Part shown: piece after piece, positions 22,017-33,043 of the stretch | Numbering within the stretch: the stretch's first letter is position 1 | How the letters are laid out: each line of letters opens with the position of its first letter | From: Dichotomocladium elegans | Taxonomy: Eukaryota > Mucoromycota > Mucoromycetes > Mucorales > Lichtheimiaceae | Direction: 5' to 3' | DNA: 64,000 bases | NCBI GenBank assembly: GCA_025716815.1 | Contig: JAIXMN010000002.1 | Coordinates: 868,001-932,000, forward strand | Translations under genes and position numbers: made by a program | Notes under the pieces: model-generated | The model's database searches: none | Told to the model about the DNA's origin: nothing | The model's input: only the letters and a program-made list of their open reading frames with translations

Positions 22017-23194
22017 ATGACGATCGATAAGACGCCCAATGTGAGGTGAGACGCCAATTCGCAGGTGTGAGCATGATTGAACGAATCTCATTAGGTTGTT
22101 CGATAAATAGCCAATATGAGCTCAAACGACAGCGAATGATTGAGGAGAATCAAAAGCTCCTTCAAGACCTCGGTTTGGCCGAAGCTGGAACAAACCATGG
22201 AGAACGCGACATGAGTGCTTTCAAGGTAGAAGCTCTTCTTAAGAGGGTCCTTTTGAAATGGGCGTCCTTATTCGAAAAGGAATGACTAGACCGAAGATCG
22301 CCCTGCATGGAAGAAAGCGCGATCACGATCGTACAAACCTGCTAAACCCCCTCAAGCACCCGTACGACTTTCTCGTAGACTCAAGGGTGAAGAGCCAGAC
22401 GACACGGTAAAAGAAAGAGAGATATCAAAGGCATTCAAAGATTGAATGACACATTCTATTTAAGGTGGACCTGGAAGAACTCGTAGATCAGAACGACAAG
22501 GTCCGCCAAGTGGCCTCTGAACTTACGCGCAAGTCAGTCGCTGAGCTAGAGCAACTTTATCGACCACAGCAGGTCTCTGCACCACTGACGCTATGTAAAG
22601 GATCTCATTCGTCGTCGAAAGAGCATATAAATCCAGGGAATTCTCATACCTTCTATAGTATCCATTGGCACAACCATATGGGACCAGGGACGACTGTTTA
22701 CTGGAAAAGGCAGATCAAAATACTGGAGCGGAAGAGGAGTAAAGAGATAAAAGAAAATGTTATTGAGAGGTTAAAATGAGCTCATTTCCTTTTCTTTTTC
22801 TCTGACTCATAGTGTCGGTATCGGCATCTTTATCCAGTGGGCTTCAAGGCCTCCAAGGATCATTTTGGAAATACGTATCACATGTCCATTGAAGAAGGCA
22901 AGCCTGGCGAAGGTCCTGTGTTCAAAGTGCAGGTGAACGACAGCAAAACTGTCTTCGTAGGCAGCTCACCCACTGCTCCGTGGACGGATGCGTGTAAGAA
23001 AAGCCGATCTCAGGGCACGCGCGTAAGCGGACCTCTTGTAAGTATTTCAGGAAGTGTCCATGTGACCGATAATCTAATGCCGTATGGATGGCATCAAGTT
23101 CTTCGGATTCTCAGATATTGTAACAATACGGATGATTGAGGCCATGGAAAACTACGATCTAGCATCTTCTCCCGAAGAAACAGAAAGCGAATGA
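22017..23194 (+). CDS. FYRN/FYRC-domain chromatin-type protein
   Basis: Six exons fit: 22017-22045, 22111-22225, 22290-22406, 22465-22572, 22813-23037 and 23099-23194. The N-terminus (YELKRQRMIEENQKLLQDLGL) resembles the short charged motif found ahead of WDR76/YDG-type chromatin proteins, followed by a basic, proline-rich linker ending in RLSRRLKG. The C-terminal half has an FYRN-like block (RHLYPVGFKASKDHF) and an FYRC-like block (VFVGSSPTAPW, then FFGFSDIVTIRMIEAM), pairs found together in chromatin regulators such as TBRG1 and MLL-type proteins. The first exon is chosen because it makes a clean start and phase; an ATG at 22073 is the alternative. Predicted length about 229 residues. No catalytic domain is visible. 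Confidence 0.7.
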
Positions 23195-23453
23195 GAGTGC
23201 TCTTTCATAATACCACGAAAAACAAGCATTCTGAGTACATATACATCCAAAGTCATACACCCTCTACCATTGAATACATGCACCTATTTCCCATCCACTT
23301 AATTACACTATGTCTGGCAAGCGTTCAGAGCGGACGCGTCGGTACTTTGCAGTAATAGAAAAAGGCAATGTTCGAAATTCCCACGACTGCAACCTAAAAG
23401 CAGCGAGAATGCGTCTGGTGTGCTTTTCTCTTTCCCCGTCTTCTCAGATAAAC

Positions 23454-24671
23454 ATGGTCTATGGTCCCGCCCAGCCCTTGCTGCGTTCCGCTTTTCTTCA
23501 TTCGCATAAACGCGCTTTCATTGTAGCAAGCCGCACCGTCCATACCGAGGTCGCCCCAGCAGCTGCTAGAGAGGCTTACGTCGAGCACTTGCGTGGTGAC
23601 AAGGAAGGTATTGCGGTTCTCAAGCTCAATCGACCCGCGGCTCGCAATGCCTTGTCTGTAAAGCTTTTGGGGGAATTTCGCCAGGCGTTGGCAGACCTTC
23701 GTTTTTCCAGGTGAATGACCCACTTGTGAAAAAAAAAAAAAAACATAATCCGAGCAAAGCGCTCATACAACGCGTAATCGGTCTTGTTAGTGAATCGCGA
23801 GTAGTCATTGTCCAAAGTGTGGTGGATGGCGTGTTTTGTGCTGGCGCAGACTTGAAAGTAAAGAGAAGGGGATAGGACGGTTGCGTGACAGGAGCTGTCT
23901 GACTGATTGGGGTGCAAAACAGGAACGTGCTACAATGAAGCCCGCTCAGGTGACCGAGTTTCTCTACAATCTGCGGCAAGCATACCGCGAGTTAGAGGTA
24001 TGGTGCGAGATAGGAATGGTCTATTTGAGATAATAACAGCCTCGCAGACGTTGCCTATTCCGACCATAGCTGCCATTGACGGCGCTGCTCTCGGAGGGGG
24101 TCTGGAGATGGCTTTGTCATGCGATATGCGAGTGGCAGGACCAGGCGCCAAGATCGGACTTCCGGAAACAAAGCTGGCCATCATTCCAGGGTAAAAGGGG
24201 ACAGGACTGTGGAGGGGAAGCGCTTCATGGAATATAATATTGTGATTAGTGCGGGTGGCACCCAGCGACTGACCAAACTAGTCGGTCCTTCACGGGCGAA
24301 GGAACTCATCTTTACTGCGGAGGTGCTAAACAATCAGCGGGCATGCGAATACGGCATTATCAACCATGCCGCTGAGACAAACGCGTACGATAGCGCCGTC
24401 GCGCTAGCTCAAAAAATTCTTCCCCAGGCACCCTTGGCCATTCGTGCGGCCAAGCTGGCAGTCGACCGCGGTGCATTAATGGAAATGTAAGCACGAAAAG
24501 AGGAACTAAGGAGCAGGGGTGGGGGTCAAGCTCATTCATGCTGCGTACTTTAGTGATACCGGACTGGAGATCGAGCAGGCTTATTATGGGCAGTTGATTC
24601 CCACAGAAGATAGATTAGAAGGCTTGCGCGCTTTCAAGGAAAAGCGAAAGCCCATTTACAAGGGTCGCTAA
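23454..24671 (+). CDS. Enoyl-CoA hydratase, methylglutaconyl-CoA hydratase (AUH) type
   Basis: Crotonase-fold enzyme, probably mitochondrial, hydrating 3-methylglutaconyl-CoA in leucine breakdown. The first 45 residues are basic and hydrophobic with few acids ([14 protein letters not shown]), as in a mitochondrial presequence. Then [13 protein letters not shown], the oxyanion-hole segment [39 protein letters not shown] and [19 protein letters not shown], in which the second catalytic glutamate region is typical of AUH-like members. Ends [12 protein letters not shown]. Five or more exons, with short introns between about 23710 and 24560. The crotonase fold is certain; the exact substrate is inferred from resemblance. 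Confidence 0.85.
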
Positions 24672-24835
24672 TAAACGAGCATTGGGTTCATCCAAGGGGA
24701 GGGGATGGTTCTCCATAGTACAGCAGTAACTTGATCCATAATAATAATAATAATAGTAATAATAAAAAGGCATAACATGGTCTCCGTTGTGTGTACGTGT
24801 TCTTTTTCTCCGTCCCCCACCGCGTTATTATTACC

Positions 24836-25333
24836 ATGGAACCAGACGCCATTGATCCAAAATTCCTGATCCATCAGACATCACACATGTACATTACAGA
24901 GCCGATCTTTTTCCAGGCCGTGCAATTGGACAAGAGTGTCTTTATCTGGGCGGGAAAGCAAGAGGCAAACCTGAAGAACCTGTCAATTGCCATGCCATCT
25001 TTGATAAATCAGGTAAGCAAAAAGGAAACGACACGCGTCGTGATGCGTTGAACTCAGGAAAAGCGCGAAACAAGATTCCACCCTCCACAACGGTGCTCGG
25101 CCAAGACGTGTCCGAGCAGAGTCGAAACCTTGCTCGTAGACTAGGTAAAAAGCGTCCCTAGTGTGAATGCTTTCCGAGAAAAGGTTCAAACTCATGCGGG
25201 TATGTGCGTATGGATAGCGGCCAAATACGGATTACAGTTCTTCGTGTCGCTCAACATTGGTAATCAAGACGAGATGCTTGTTGCCTTTACCGAAAAGAAA
25301 ATCACTGAGTTCATAAAGGGCATCTTCGGTTGA
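24836..25333 (+). CDS. Proteasome assembly chaperone 4-like protein
   Basis: Exons 24836-25012, 25075-25144 and 25218-25333 give 120 residues, the size of PSMG4. Conserved features are a beta-strand start, QLDKSVFIWAGKQ, LSIAMPS, STTVLGQDVSEQSRNLARRL and FFVSLNIG with a charged C-terminal helix. The family assists assembly of the 20S proteasome alpha ring. The middle acceptor (AAACAAG|ATT) was chosen because it alone keeps the frame and places LGQ after the MPS strand. Confidence 0.7.
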
Positions 25334-25604
25334 GGGGGGGGAAAGCATACGATATCCTATTTCCTTAATTAAATGGATCGGTTGATTCGCCAAGCAGAAG
25401 GAGCGCGAGGAAGGGAAATTGCTGCAAAGAATGTTCATGCGGTGGCCGAGTGGGAAACGGATGATGGTTGGAGCAAGAAAACTTATCCAGCGTCCTTTGC
25501 TGCATGCAGAGTTCTTTTTAAACATAAAAAAGAGATCACAAAAAGCCAAAGTCGGAAATATTCTTGCTTTTCTCTCTCCTTCTCACTCTTTTCTCTGTCC
25601 CATT

Positions 25605-26846
25605 ATGGCGAGAAATGGCAACGTGGTGAACACAAGCGATGATGAAGGCCGTCCACCTTGCACACAACAGGAATCCTCTCTCGGCATCAGCCAAGCGTTA
25701 AAATCACCAGCATCCAAAGCAGAGCGGGAATCTAAAGGCAGGACATCGTTACGAGATGAAAAGCTGCCTGAAGCGTCTGATTCCGATACGGCCCTTGCTT
25801 GGGCACGGTTCTACATATCACTTTATTATAATAAGGTAACAACAGGTCATTGAGTTGCGTGGGCGGCACGGATACGCTCTCCACCTTCTTTGGATTGTAT
25901 TCATAACAAAGCGATGCAAAACAAGTTAATGGTTGGCTTATTTGGGTGTATGACAGGATGGGAATGGTACAACAGGTATTAAAAAGCTCACGTTACTACT
26001 AAAAAAGAGCTACTGACAAATACGGTGCCCATAGACTAGATCAATATGTGCTCTTGGGCGCCCTTCCAACACCGACTCATGTCCGACAACTCCATTCACG
26101 CGAACGTGTAATTGCCATAGTCAATCTTTGTGCCGAATTTCCAGGCTATCGACAACTGTATTCGTCCCTGGGCATAGAGCAAATCCGGCTCGCAACGAGC
26201 GATTTTACAATTCCATCGTATGATTCGATTGAGCTGGGGGTGGAATCAATATGCAGGCTTCTCCGTGAGAATGAAGGCTGCAGCGTTTACGTTCATTGCA
26301 AAGGCAAGCCTTTTGCTGTTAGATTTTGCAACATTGTAGCTCATCATCCATGTGCTCATAGCCGGTCGCGGAAGGAGTGCTGCGATTGCGTTATGTTATC
26401 TTCTTCGCATGTATCAACTCAGTCCTGCTCAGGCACAAGAAGTGTTGCTCGAACGTCGACCCCAAGTAAAATCCGCGCAACGCTAAATCATATTTGTGAT
26501 CTCATGCAACTCCGTCGTCAATAGGTTGACAAGGATCTCTTTCAGACGGACGAAGTGCGCATGTACTACAAGGAGCTCGTCTCTCTTGCAGAGTCGGGTA
26601 AGATCACACGTCTATCCTGTCCCATTTGAACAACTGATGATGATGATGGCGCACGCCCATATACGCTTACTATTCCCACTACATACATTGTCCCCACCTC
26701 TATTTTGTGATCTAAACGTTTCCTTTCTGGCGTATAAAGACGCATTGCATGTTATGAGGGATATGAAGTGGCCTGATCCGACAGGGACCCCGATGGGGTC
26801 TCAGCTTATCCCGTCTCGAACCTCCCCGAGAACGACAAGTCGGTAG
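25605..26846 (+). CDS. PTPMT1-like dual-specificity phosphatase
   Basis: Phosphatidylglycerophosphate phosphatase-type enzyme of cardiolipin synthesis. Six exons: 25605-25835, 25926-25975, 26035-26303, 26362-26465, 26525-26597 and 26740-26846. The sequence after a disordered, charged N-terminus shows WYNRLDQYVLLGALP, VNLCAEF, LATSDFTIPS (general-acid aspartate) and the catalytic P-loop HCKAGRGRS. The P-loop is split: the third intron (26304-26361) interrupts the alanine codon right after HCK and starts with GC, not GT (AAAG|GCAAGC...CATAG). Without that splice the P-loop is lost. The C-terminal exons read RRPQVDKDLF, as in PTPMT1 relatives. Mitochondrial location is inferred from the family. 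Confidence 0.8.
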
Positions 26847-27431
26847 CTGGGTTTTACTCCACCCTTCGGAGAAATGAGCCTCATTAGTACACCTAAAAGA
26901 GGGCAAATGGCCGGGGGCGAGTAAGACACATTACCGATACCCCGCCTTTCTTGGTTTCTTGAACTGAGGCCTGTGTTTTCATAAAAAAAAAAGCAAACAG
27001 CGGGTTTTGGCTCTACCGGCGGATGATCCTCTTTTGTCTTTTAATAAAACAGTTTTGTGTGGGAAAAAGATCTGATTAGGTAGTTTACCTGTGGAGATGT
27101 GACACGATCGGAACCGGACTTTTCATCCCCCAGATTTGTGCAAAGAAGAGGGGCAGCACCCCACCTTTTCAACGAATCGGAAAATAAGTCCCACTCGTCC
27201 CTCAACAAATTTCTTCGGTCGGTGTTTCAGTGATGGGATATCGTAATTGTTCTGTTTCTTACAGCAGCGGGGAAGTGGGGAAGGAACGGGCGGTGGCGGG
27301 GGGAGGGGCGGCAACTGTTCATTGTTCGCCCGCTGGCATTGCCTTTTCGGTGTTGGGTGGCAATATATAAAGTCGTTACCTTTTTGCAACTCGTTTCTAA
27401 CGTCTCCCTCCACAGCATCACATAACATTCC
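26847..27431. other. Upstream region of the sugar transporter
   Basis: About 585 bases, no gene supported. A G-rich, purine-rich block lies near 27265-27315 on the plus strand, and AATATATAAAG near 27361-27371 is a good TATA-box candidate about 65 bases before the transporter start. Confidence 0.5.
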
Positions 27432-29443
27432 ATGGATCCACCAGCCGATTCAAAGATTGTGCCCAAGACAGGTTGGCGTGTATACCTTGCTGTTGCCTTT
27501 GCTTGTAGGTGTCACAAAAACAAACCTTCAGCTTTCCATATGAATAACACAAACCCCCTTTTTTTTTTCTGTAAAAAGCAATTGGCGGCTTCCTTTTTGG
27601 CTATGATCAAGGTGTGATGAGCGGTATCCTGGTGATGCCGCACTGGCTCACGTACTTCAATTACCCGGACGACGTGCGAAGAGGTTTCATCACCAGTATC
27701 TATCTCCTCGGTGCCTTTGCGGGCGCTTTCTACTCGGGCGTCATCTCCGAACGCATTGGTCGCAAGATGAGTATCATCATGGCGACGCTCATCTTTTGGC
27801 TCGGAACCAGCATGCAAGCCGGCGCAAGCAACGACGATGTGAGTGCTTTCCGTCTCTAAGAAACTCCCAGTTGAGGGAAGATGAACTTACAATTAGTTTT
27901 GACGGACACAGCTCTTACTTGCCGGTCGTTTTATCCAAGGTATGGCCATTGGCCAATACTCGCTCAACGTCACAGTTTACCAGAGTGAATTGAGTCCTGC
28001 CCACCTCCGTGGCCGTGCCATCAGTCTCCAACAGTTCAGTATTGTGTTTGGGTAAGCCTCGGAATCAGGTCCACGGAAGCTGTTCCTGAAGCTGTGACTT
28101 ACGCGGAGAATTTACCTTTTTTTCACACCAGTATTATGGTCGCCTTCTGGATTGGATACGGCTGTGCCTAGTAAGTTTTCATTCGGAGCCCAATACGCAC
28201 AAGGGGGCCGCGGTTTCCTAACAAACGGCCCGTATTGTTCTCTTTAGTATTAATAGCGATGCTTCATGGCGTGTGCCTCTCGCGCTCCAGCTTGCGCCGA
28301 GTGTCCTCTTGTAAGTTTGCCATATCGACACACACATGCGCCCGCAATGCACTTATGCTCGTTCCGCTTCAGGTTCGTTGGATGCTTCTTCTTGCCTTAT
28401 TCGCCTCGCTGGCTTGCCAGCCGCGGCAGACACGAAGAATGTCTTCAAACACTTGCGAAGCTCCATGCTGGAGGCGACACCAACGATCCTTATGTGCGTC
28501 AGGAATACACGGAGATCATGGATCAAGTCAAGTTCGATAGCGAAAAGGGCGCCAAATCATATCTCGAGATCTTCCGTGATGCATCCACACGCCGACGAGT
28601 GATCCTTGCGATGGGCATTCAGTGCATGCAGCAATGGATTGGTATCAATGCAGTGCTCTACTATGCACCTTACATTTTCAAATCTGCAGGTATGACCGAC
28701 GACCTTTCTACCCTGCTGGCTACGGGTGTGAACGGCATTGTGTGTGTGATCTGCACCATCCCTGCCGTCATCTTTGTCGATAAATGGGGTCGTCGCAACA
28801 CGCTCCTTTGCGGCGGTCTAGGCATGGCATTGTCGATGATGATTGCCGGTGCGTTGCTCAAGGTCTACCCCTACGTTGAAAACGGTAACAACAACACTTC
28901 TGCCCAGTACGGTGCCGTCGCGATGATGTACATCTTCAGCGCCTCGTTTTCATTCTCCTGGGGTCCTGTTGGCTGGATCTATCCCGCCGAGATCTTCCCC
29001 ACGCGTGCCCGTGCCAAGGGTGCATCTTGTACGTATATGAATGAGCGAGCACATACATGCGAATGCTGACCCGAACCATGATGGATAGTGGCCACGGCTA
29101 CCAACTACCTCTTCAACTTTGTTATTGGTCAGATCACTCCCGTGATGATTGAAAACATTGCATACGGCACCTACATGTTCTTCTTTGCCACCAACATCGT
29201 CTGCATCGGAATCGTCTACTTCTTCTATCCCGGTATGTGTCTTGCGCTTCTGCAGCCTCCGACTGAGATACTCAAACTTTTGATCTAGAAACCAAGAATG
29301 TCTCTCTTGAGGATATGGAGGTCCTTTTTGCTGGCAAGGACGGTCAGGCCTCGGAGGGCAAGATCAAGCGAATGGCCCCTAATGCGACGGACGAATCATC
29401 GTACGCCACGGATGAGAAGACCGCCATAGAGAAGATGGCTTAA
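27432..29443 (+). CDS. Major facilitator sugar (hexose) transporter
   Basis: Twelve-helix MFS symporter of the sugar porter family. Signatures: GGFLFGYDQGVMSG in helix 1 after the first intron, ERIGRKMSI, GRFIQGMAIG, YQSELSP-HLRGR, PYSPRWL after helix 6, QQWIGINAVLYYAPYIF in helix 7, DKWGRRNTL, and W-YPAEIFPTRARAKG with a C-terminal ETKNVSLEDMEVLF. These are the diagnostic sugar-porter motifs (R-x-G-R-R, PESPR variant, PETKG variant). About eight exons; introns near 27506-27580, 27840-27912, 28052-28132, 28170-28248, 28311-28373, 29030-29088 and 29232-29288. The C-terminal tail is short and acidic, without the long signalling tail of glucose sensors. Substrate specificity cannot be read from sequence. 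Confidence 0.9.
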
Positions 29444-30143
29444 AAGAAAGCGAGCTCCCTTCCCATTGTACATTTTATTCTCCTCTTTCCTTACGCTTCC
29501 TAATTTATACATATATATTATATATGCATCTCCATTCTGTATTCCATAAAGCGAGTTGCTGGCTCGCGTATTCTGTCTGGAGGGGAACCAGGCGTATGCC
29601 TCGCAGAGTCTGTGACACTAGACAAAAATGTAAGAAACGAGAGGTGTCATCATAACGAAAGCAAGTGACCCGGACGTTGATTCCGGGTGGGCGCTTCGGC
29701 TTACTGTATGCTTTCTGCTGACTAGAGGTGGAATGGGCCCAAAAGGGAAATCCGCACTCCAACGCTATTCTGTTAACAGAAAATAAAGTACTAGTCATGC
29801 TTTTTGACCACTTTTCGTGCGATTCGAATCCCCGACCATGAATAAAGTTATTATCAAGCAGCACTGGGCACAAGCCAACCAAAGCTTAAAGACAGTGAAC
29901 TCTGAACAATAACGATGATCTGCGTGTGGTAAATTCATGTGTGTTCCAACGCAAGCAAGGTCATACGATGTGCCCAAGGGTGGACGGTCGCGCATATGAA
30001 CGGCTCTCTCCGCCACCCCCACAACGCGTCTTTATCTTTCTTCTCTCTCTCTTTCTCTCTCTTTCTTCCTTTTTTTTTTCCCTTTCCCCACCTTTCATTG
30101 TATCACCGAAGGAACTCAAAACAAAACAAACACTTCGATTGTC
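29444..30143. other. Intergenic region with a CT-rich tract
   Basis: About 700 bases. A pyrimidine tract of roughly 70 bases (CTCTCTCTTTCTCTC type, about 30030-30095) lies 50-110 bases before the next ATG, typical of fungal promoter/5' leader sequence. Nothing else supported. Confidence 0.45.
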
Positions 30144-32371
30144 ATGTCAAAGAAATTCACTGTCGAAGAAGTTGCCAAGCACCGCGACGAGAAGGATTGG
30201 TACGTAGTAGGTACAACAGTGGCCGTCCAATCCCTACCTAACCCCTTCGGACCGCTTGTAGCTGGGTCATCATACATGGCAAAGTTTACGACGTAACCGG
30301 CTTCCTCGATGACCATCCTGGTAAAATATGATACGTGCGAAACGATTCTTCACCTAATTCCACATACAAAAAGGTGGCAAGAAAGTCATCCTTAAGGTTT
30401 CTGGCACCGATGCTACCAAACAGTTTGATTCTTTCCATTCCTTGTCCGTGCTTGAGAAGATAGGGTCCAAGTTCCTGATCGGTGAAATCGGCACTGCAGC
30501 CAAAGAAGAGAATGAAGAGGAAGAGGAAGAATTTAAATCACCTCTGCAGGTGGGTACCACGTTTGGGGAGATGGTACCCTACGGCGATCCGATGTGGTAA
30601 GTCTTTTTCTCGTAAAAACATTGAAACCTTTGCTCATGCCGATGCTCATTTGTCCTTCTCTCCTCGCGGCTGTCAGGTATCAAGACTGGTATAGGTAAGA
30701 AATAAAAACATTCATGAGAGACAGGGTCCCATCAAGGAACGGATGAGAAGAGGGTGCTCAACAGCTTCTTTCTTCAGTCCCTTTTACAATGACAGCCATC
30801 GCAAGCTGAGAAAATTCATGCGCGACTTTGTCGAGAAGGAGGTGATGCCTTTTACGCATGAGTGGGACGAGGCCAAGCGCCTGCCACCCGAGTTGTTCAT
30901 CAAGGCCGCAAAGGCTGGTATCCTCGCCGGCTCGTGCCATCATCCACCGGCCGACCTCCTCCCTTACGGCTATCCTACCGGTATTAAGCCCGAAGAATGG
31001 GACTCCTTCCACAACCTGATTGTCGCTGACGAGTTGTCCCGCTGTGGTTCTGGTGGTGTAAGTCCCAAGTATGATTCTTGTTTAGGATTGTCACCTTATT
31101 GCTTTGGTAGATCACCTGGGGCTTGATTGGCGGTCTTGCCATTGGTCTTCCACCTGTTGCTCTGGTAAGCAGGGAGTGGGCGTCTTTCTCTCTCTGTTTT
31201 CTCAGTTTATTCCCTCCATACCGTAGTTTGGTTCAAAAGAACTTCAGCGACGCATTGTCCCCGGTGTTCTTGCGGGCGAAAAGTTCATCTGTTTGGCAAT
31301 CACTGAGCCCAGCGGTGGATCGGATGTGGCCAATCTTGTGACTGAGGCCAAGGACATGGGCGATCACTATTTGGTCAATGGCGAGAAAAAGTGGATCACC
31401 AATGGTGTATTTGCCGACTACTTTACGGTAGCCTGCCGCACAGGTGGTCCTGGCTTTGAGGGCGTCTCGTTCCTGCTCATCGAACGCTCCTTCCCGGGTG
31501 TGTCCACGCGTCAGATGAACTGCTCAGGCGTCTGGTCGTCCGGCACAGCCTATGTCACCTTTGAGGATGTCAAGGTTCCAAAGGCAAACCTCATTGGCGA
31601 GGAAAACCAGGGATTCAGATATATTGTTGCGCAAGTAGAGAGAAAGAGAGAAGGAATAGCCCGGCTCATCACACTCATTCTTACCTCTCTATAGAAACTT
31701 CAATGCGGAGCGTATGGGAATTGTCATCCAGGCAAACCGTTTCGCTCGCGTTTGTATTGAGGAGTCCATCAAGTACGCCCACAAGCGAAAGACATTTGGG
31801 AAGCGTCTTATCGACCATCCGGTCATTCGCAACAAGATCGCCCACATGGTTCGACAAGTCGAAGCCACACACGCTTGGGTGAGTAAGACCAATGTTTGCT
31901 AGAACCTTGTCTATGCTCATGCAAATCATACATTAACGATGTCTTAGCTTGAGATCCTCGCGTATCAGACTCTGCACATGCCTCTTGACATCCAACCCCT
32001 GCGACTCGGCGGCAATATTGCGCGTAAGTCTGTGTCTTCTTGCCTAGACACCTTTCATCGCTGAGCAAATGAAATAGTATGCAAGGCACAAGCGACGCAA
32101 ACATTCGAGTTCTGTGCCCGCGAAGCGGCCCAGATCTTTGGTGGTCTGGCCTACACGCGCGGCGGACAGGGGGAGAAAATCGAGCGACTCTACCGTGAAG
32201 TGCGTGCCTATGCGATCCCAGGTGGATCAGAAGAAATCATGCTAGGTATGTACTGAAGAGACGGAAAACCCACAATGAAAAAGCTACTCATGGATCCAAA
32301 AAATTTTTCGCACAGAGCTGGGCGTTCGTCAAAGTCTTAAGATCGGATCTTTCATGGGGGCCAAACTGTAG
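30144..32371 (+). CDS. Cytochrome b5 - acyl-CoA dehydrogenase fusion
   Basis: Two-domain flavoprotein. Residues 1-80 form a cytochrome b5-like heme domain: [21 protein letters not shown] (first heme histidine in HPGG) and FDSFHS (second histidine). After an acidic linker rich in glutamate comes a full acyl-CoA dehydrogenase: LAITEPSGGSDVANL, EKKWITNG, ERMGIVIQANRFAR, GKRLIDHPVIRNK, QIFGGLAYTRGGQGEKIERLYR and YAIPGGSEEIM, where the glutamate in GGSEEIM is the catalytic base. Eight or more exons with short introns, ending at GAKL. This fusion is known from fungi. It would feed electrons within one polypeptide; the physiological substrate and compartment are not evident from the sequence. Confidence 0.9.
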
Positions 32372-32578
32372 AGAAACCTTTACCTCCTCTTTTTCTTTCA
32401 CCACACCCGAAAACGTCTCCATAAAAAAATAAGAGTCCTGGCATGGTAATATATATCCATGCCGTTCATCAGAAGAAAAAGTAGAAGGCGCGGTAAAGAG
32501 TTGCTTTATTCTCTCGTTTCAGGAAGACAGAAGGTCTTAAACAGTGATGAGCGATGAGTATGTGTGTGTATCATGTCT

Positions 32579-32959
32579 TTAGGACATGGCCTGTTCTTCT
32601 GGCATATTGCCTTTCTTTGTCTTTGGAGGAAGGAGGCTGTCATGAATAAATGGAAGGACACCACCCTGGGCAATGGTGACATTGGATAAGAGTTTGTTGA
32701 ACTCCTCGTCGTTGCGGATGGCAAGCTGGATATGGCGCGGCGTGATGCGACGTTTCTTGTTGTCCCGCGCAGCATTCCCGGCAAGCTCTAGTACCTCAGC
32801 AATCACGTACTCTAGCACGGCAGCGAGGAAGACAGGAGTCATGGCACTGATGCGATACGGACTAGCCTTGATTAGCAAGAAGCGGTGGACACGACCCACA
32901 GGGAACTGAGTGCCAGCGCGAGCTGAGCGAGACGTGGGAGGGCGTCTCAAAGGTGGCAT
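32579..32959 (-). CDS. Divergent histone H2A variant
   Basis: Intronless, 126 residues, with an intact H2A fold: [60 protein letters not shown] and [13 protein letters not shown]. The acidic-patch residues in LEY..AEVLEL and NDEE are kept. It differs from the canonical H2A at 41504-41899 in several telling places: the N-tail ([16 protein letters not shown]) has no lysine, the L1 loop reads [15 protein letters not shown] instead of the [17 protein letters not shown] type, and the C-tail lacks the SQEL end. The start lies only 84 bases from the stop of TYW1 on the same strand. No ACGCGT box is seen upstream, unlike the canonical histone genes, so replication-independent expression is likely but inferred. 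Confidence 0.9.
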   Translation of the reverse strand: MPPLRRPPTSRSARAGTQFPVGRVHRFLLIKASPYRISAMTPVFLAAVLEYVIAEVLELAGNAARDNKKRRITPRHIQLAIRNDEEFNKLLSNVTIAQGGVLPFIHDSLLPPKTKKGNMPEEQAMS

Positions 32960-33043
32960 TGCAGATGAGAAAGAGACAGAGAGAAATAGACAGAGAGAGA
33001 GAAAGCAAAAAAAAAGAGGTATTTATTGACAACATTCAAAAAC

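Noticed and set aside
29795..29850. tRNA B-box-like GATTCGAATCC
   Set aside because: The sequence is a palindrome around TTCGAA, but T-stem bases do not pair and no acceptor or anticodon arm can be drawn on either strand.
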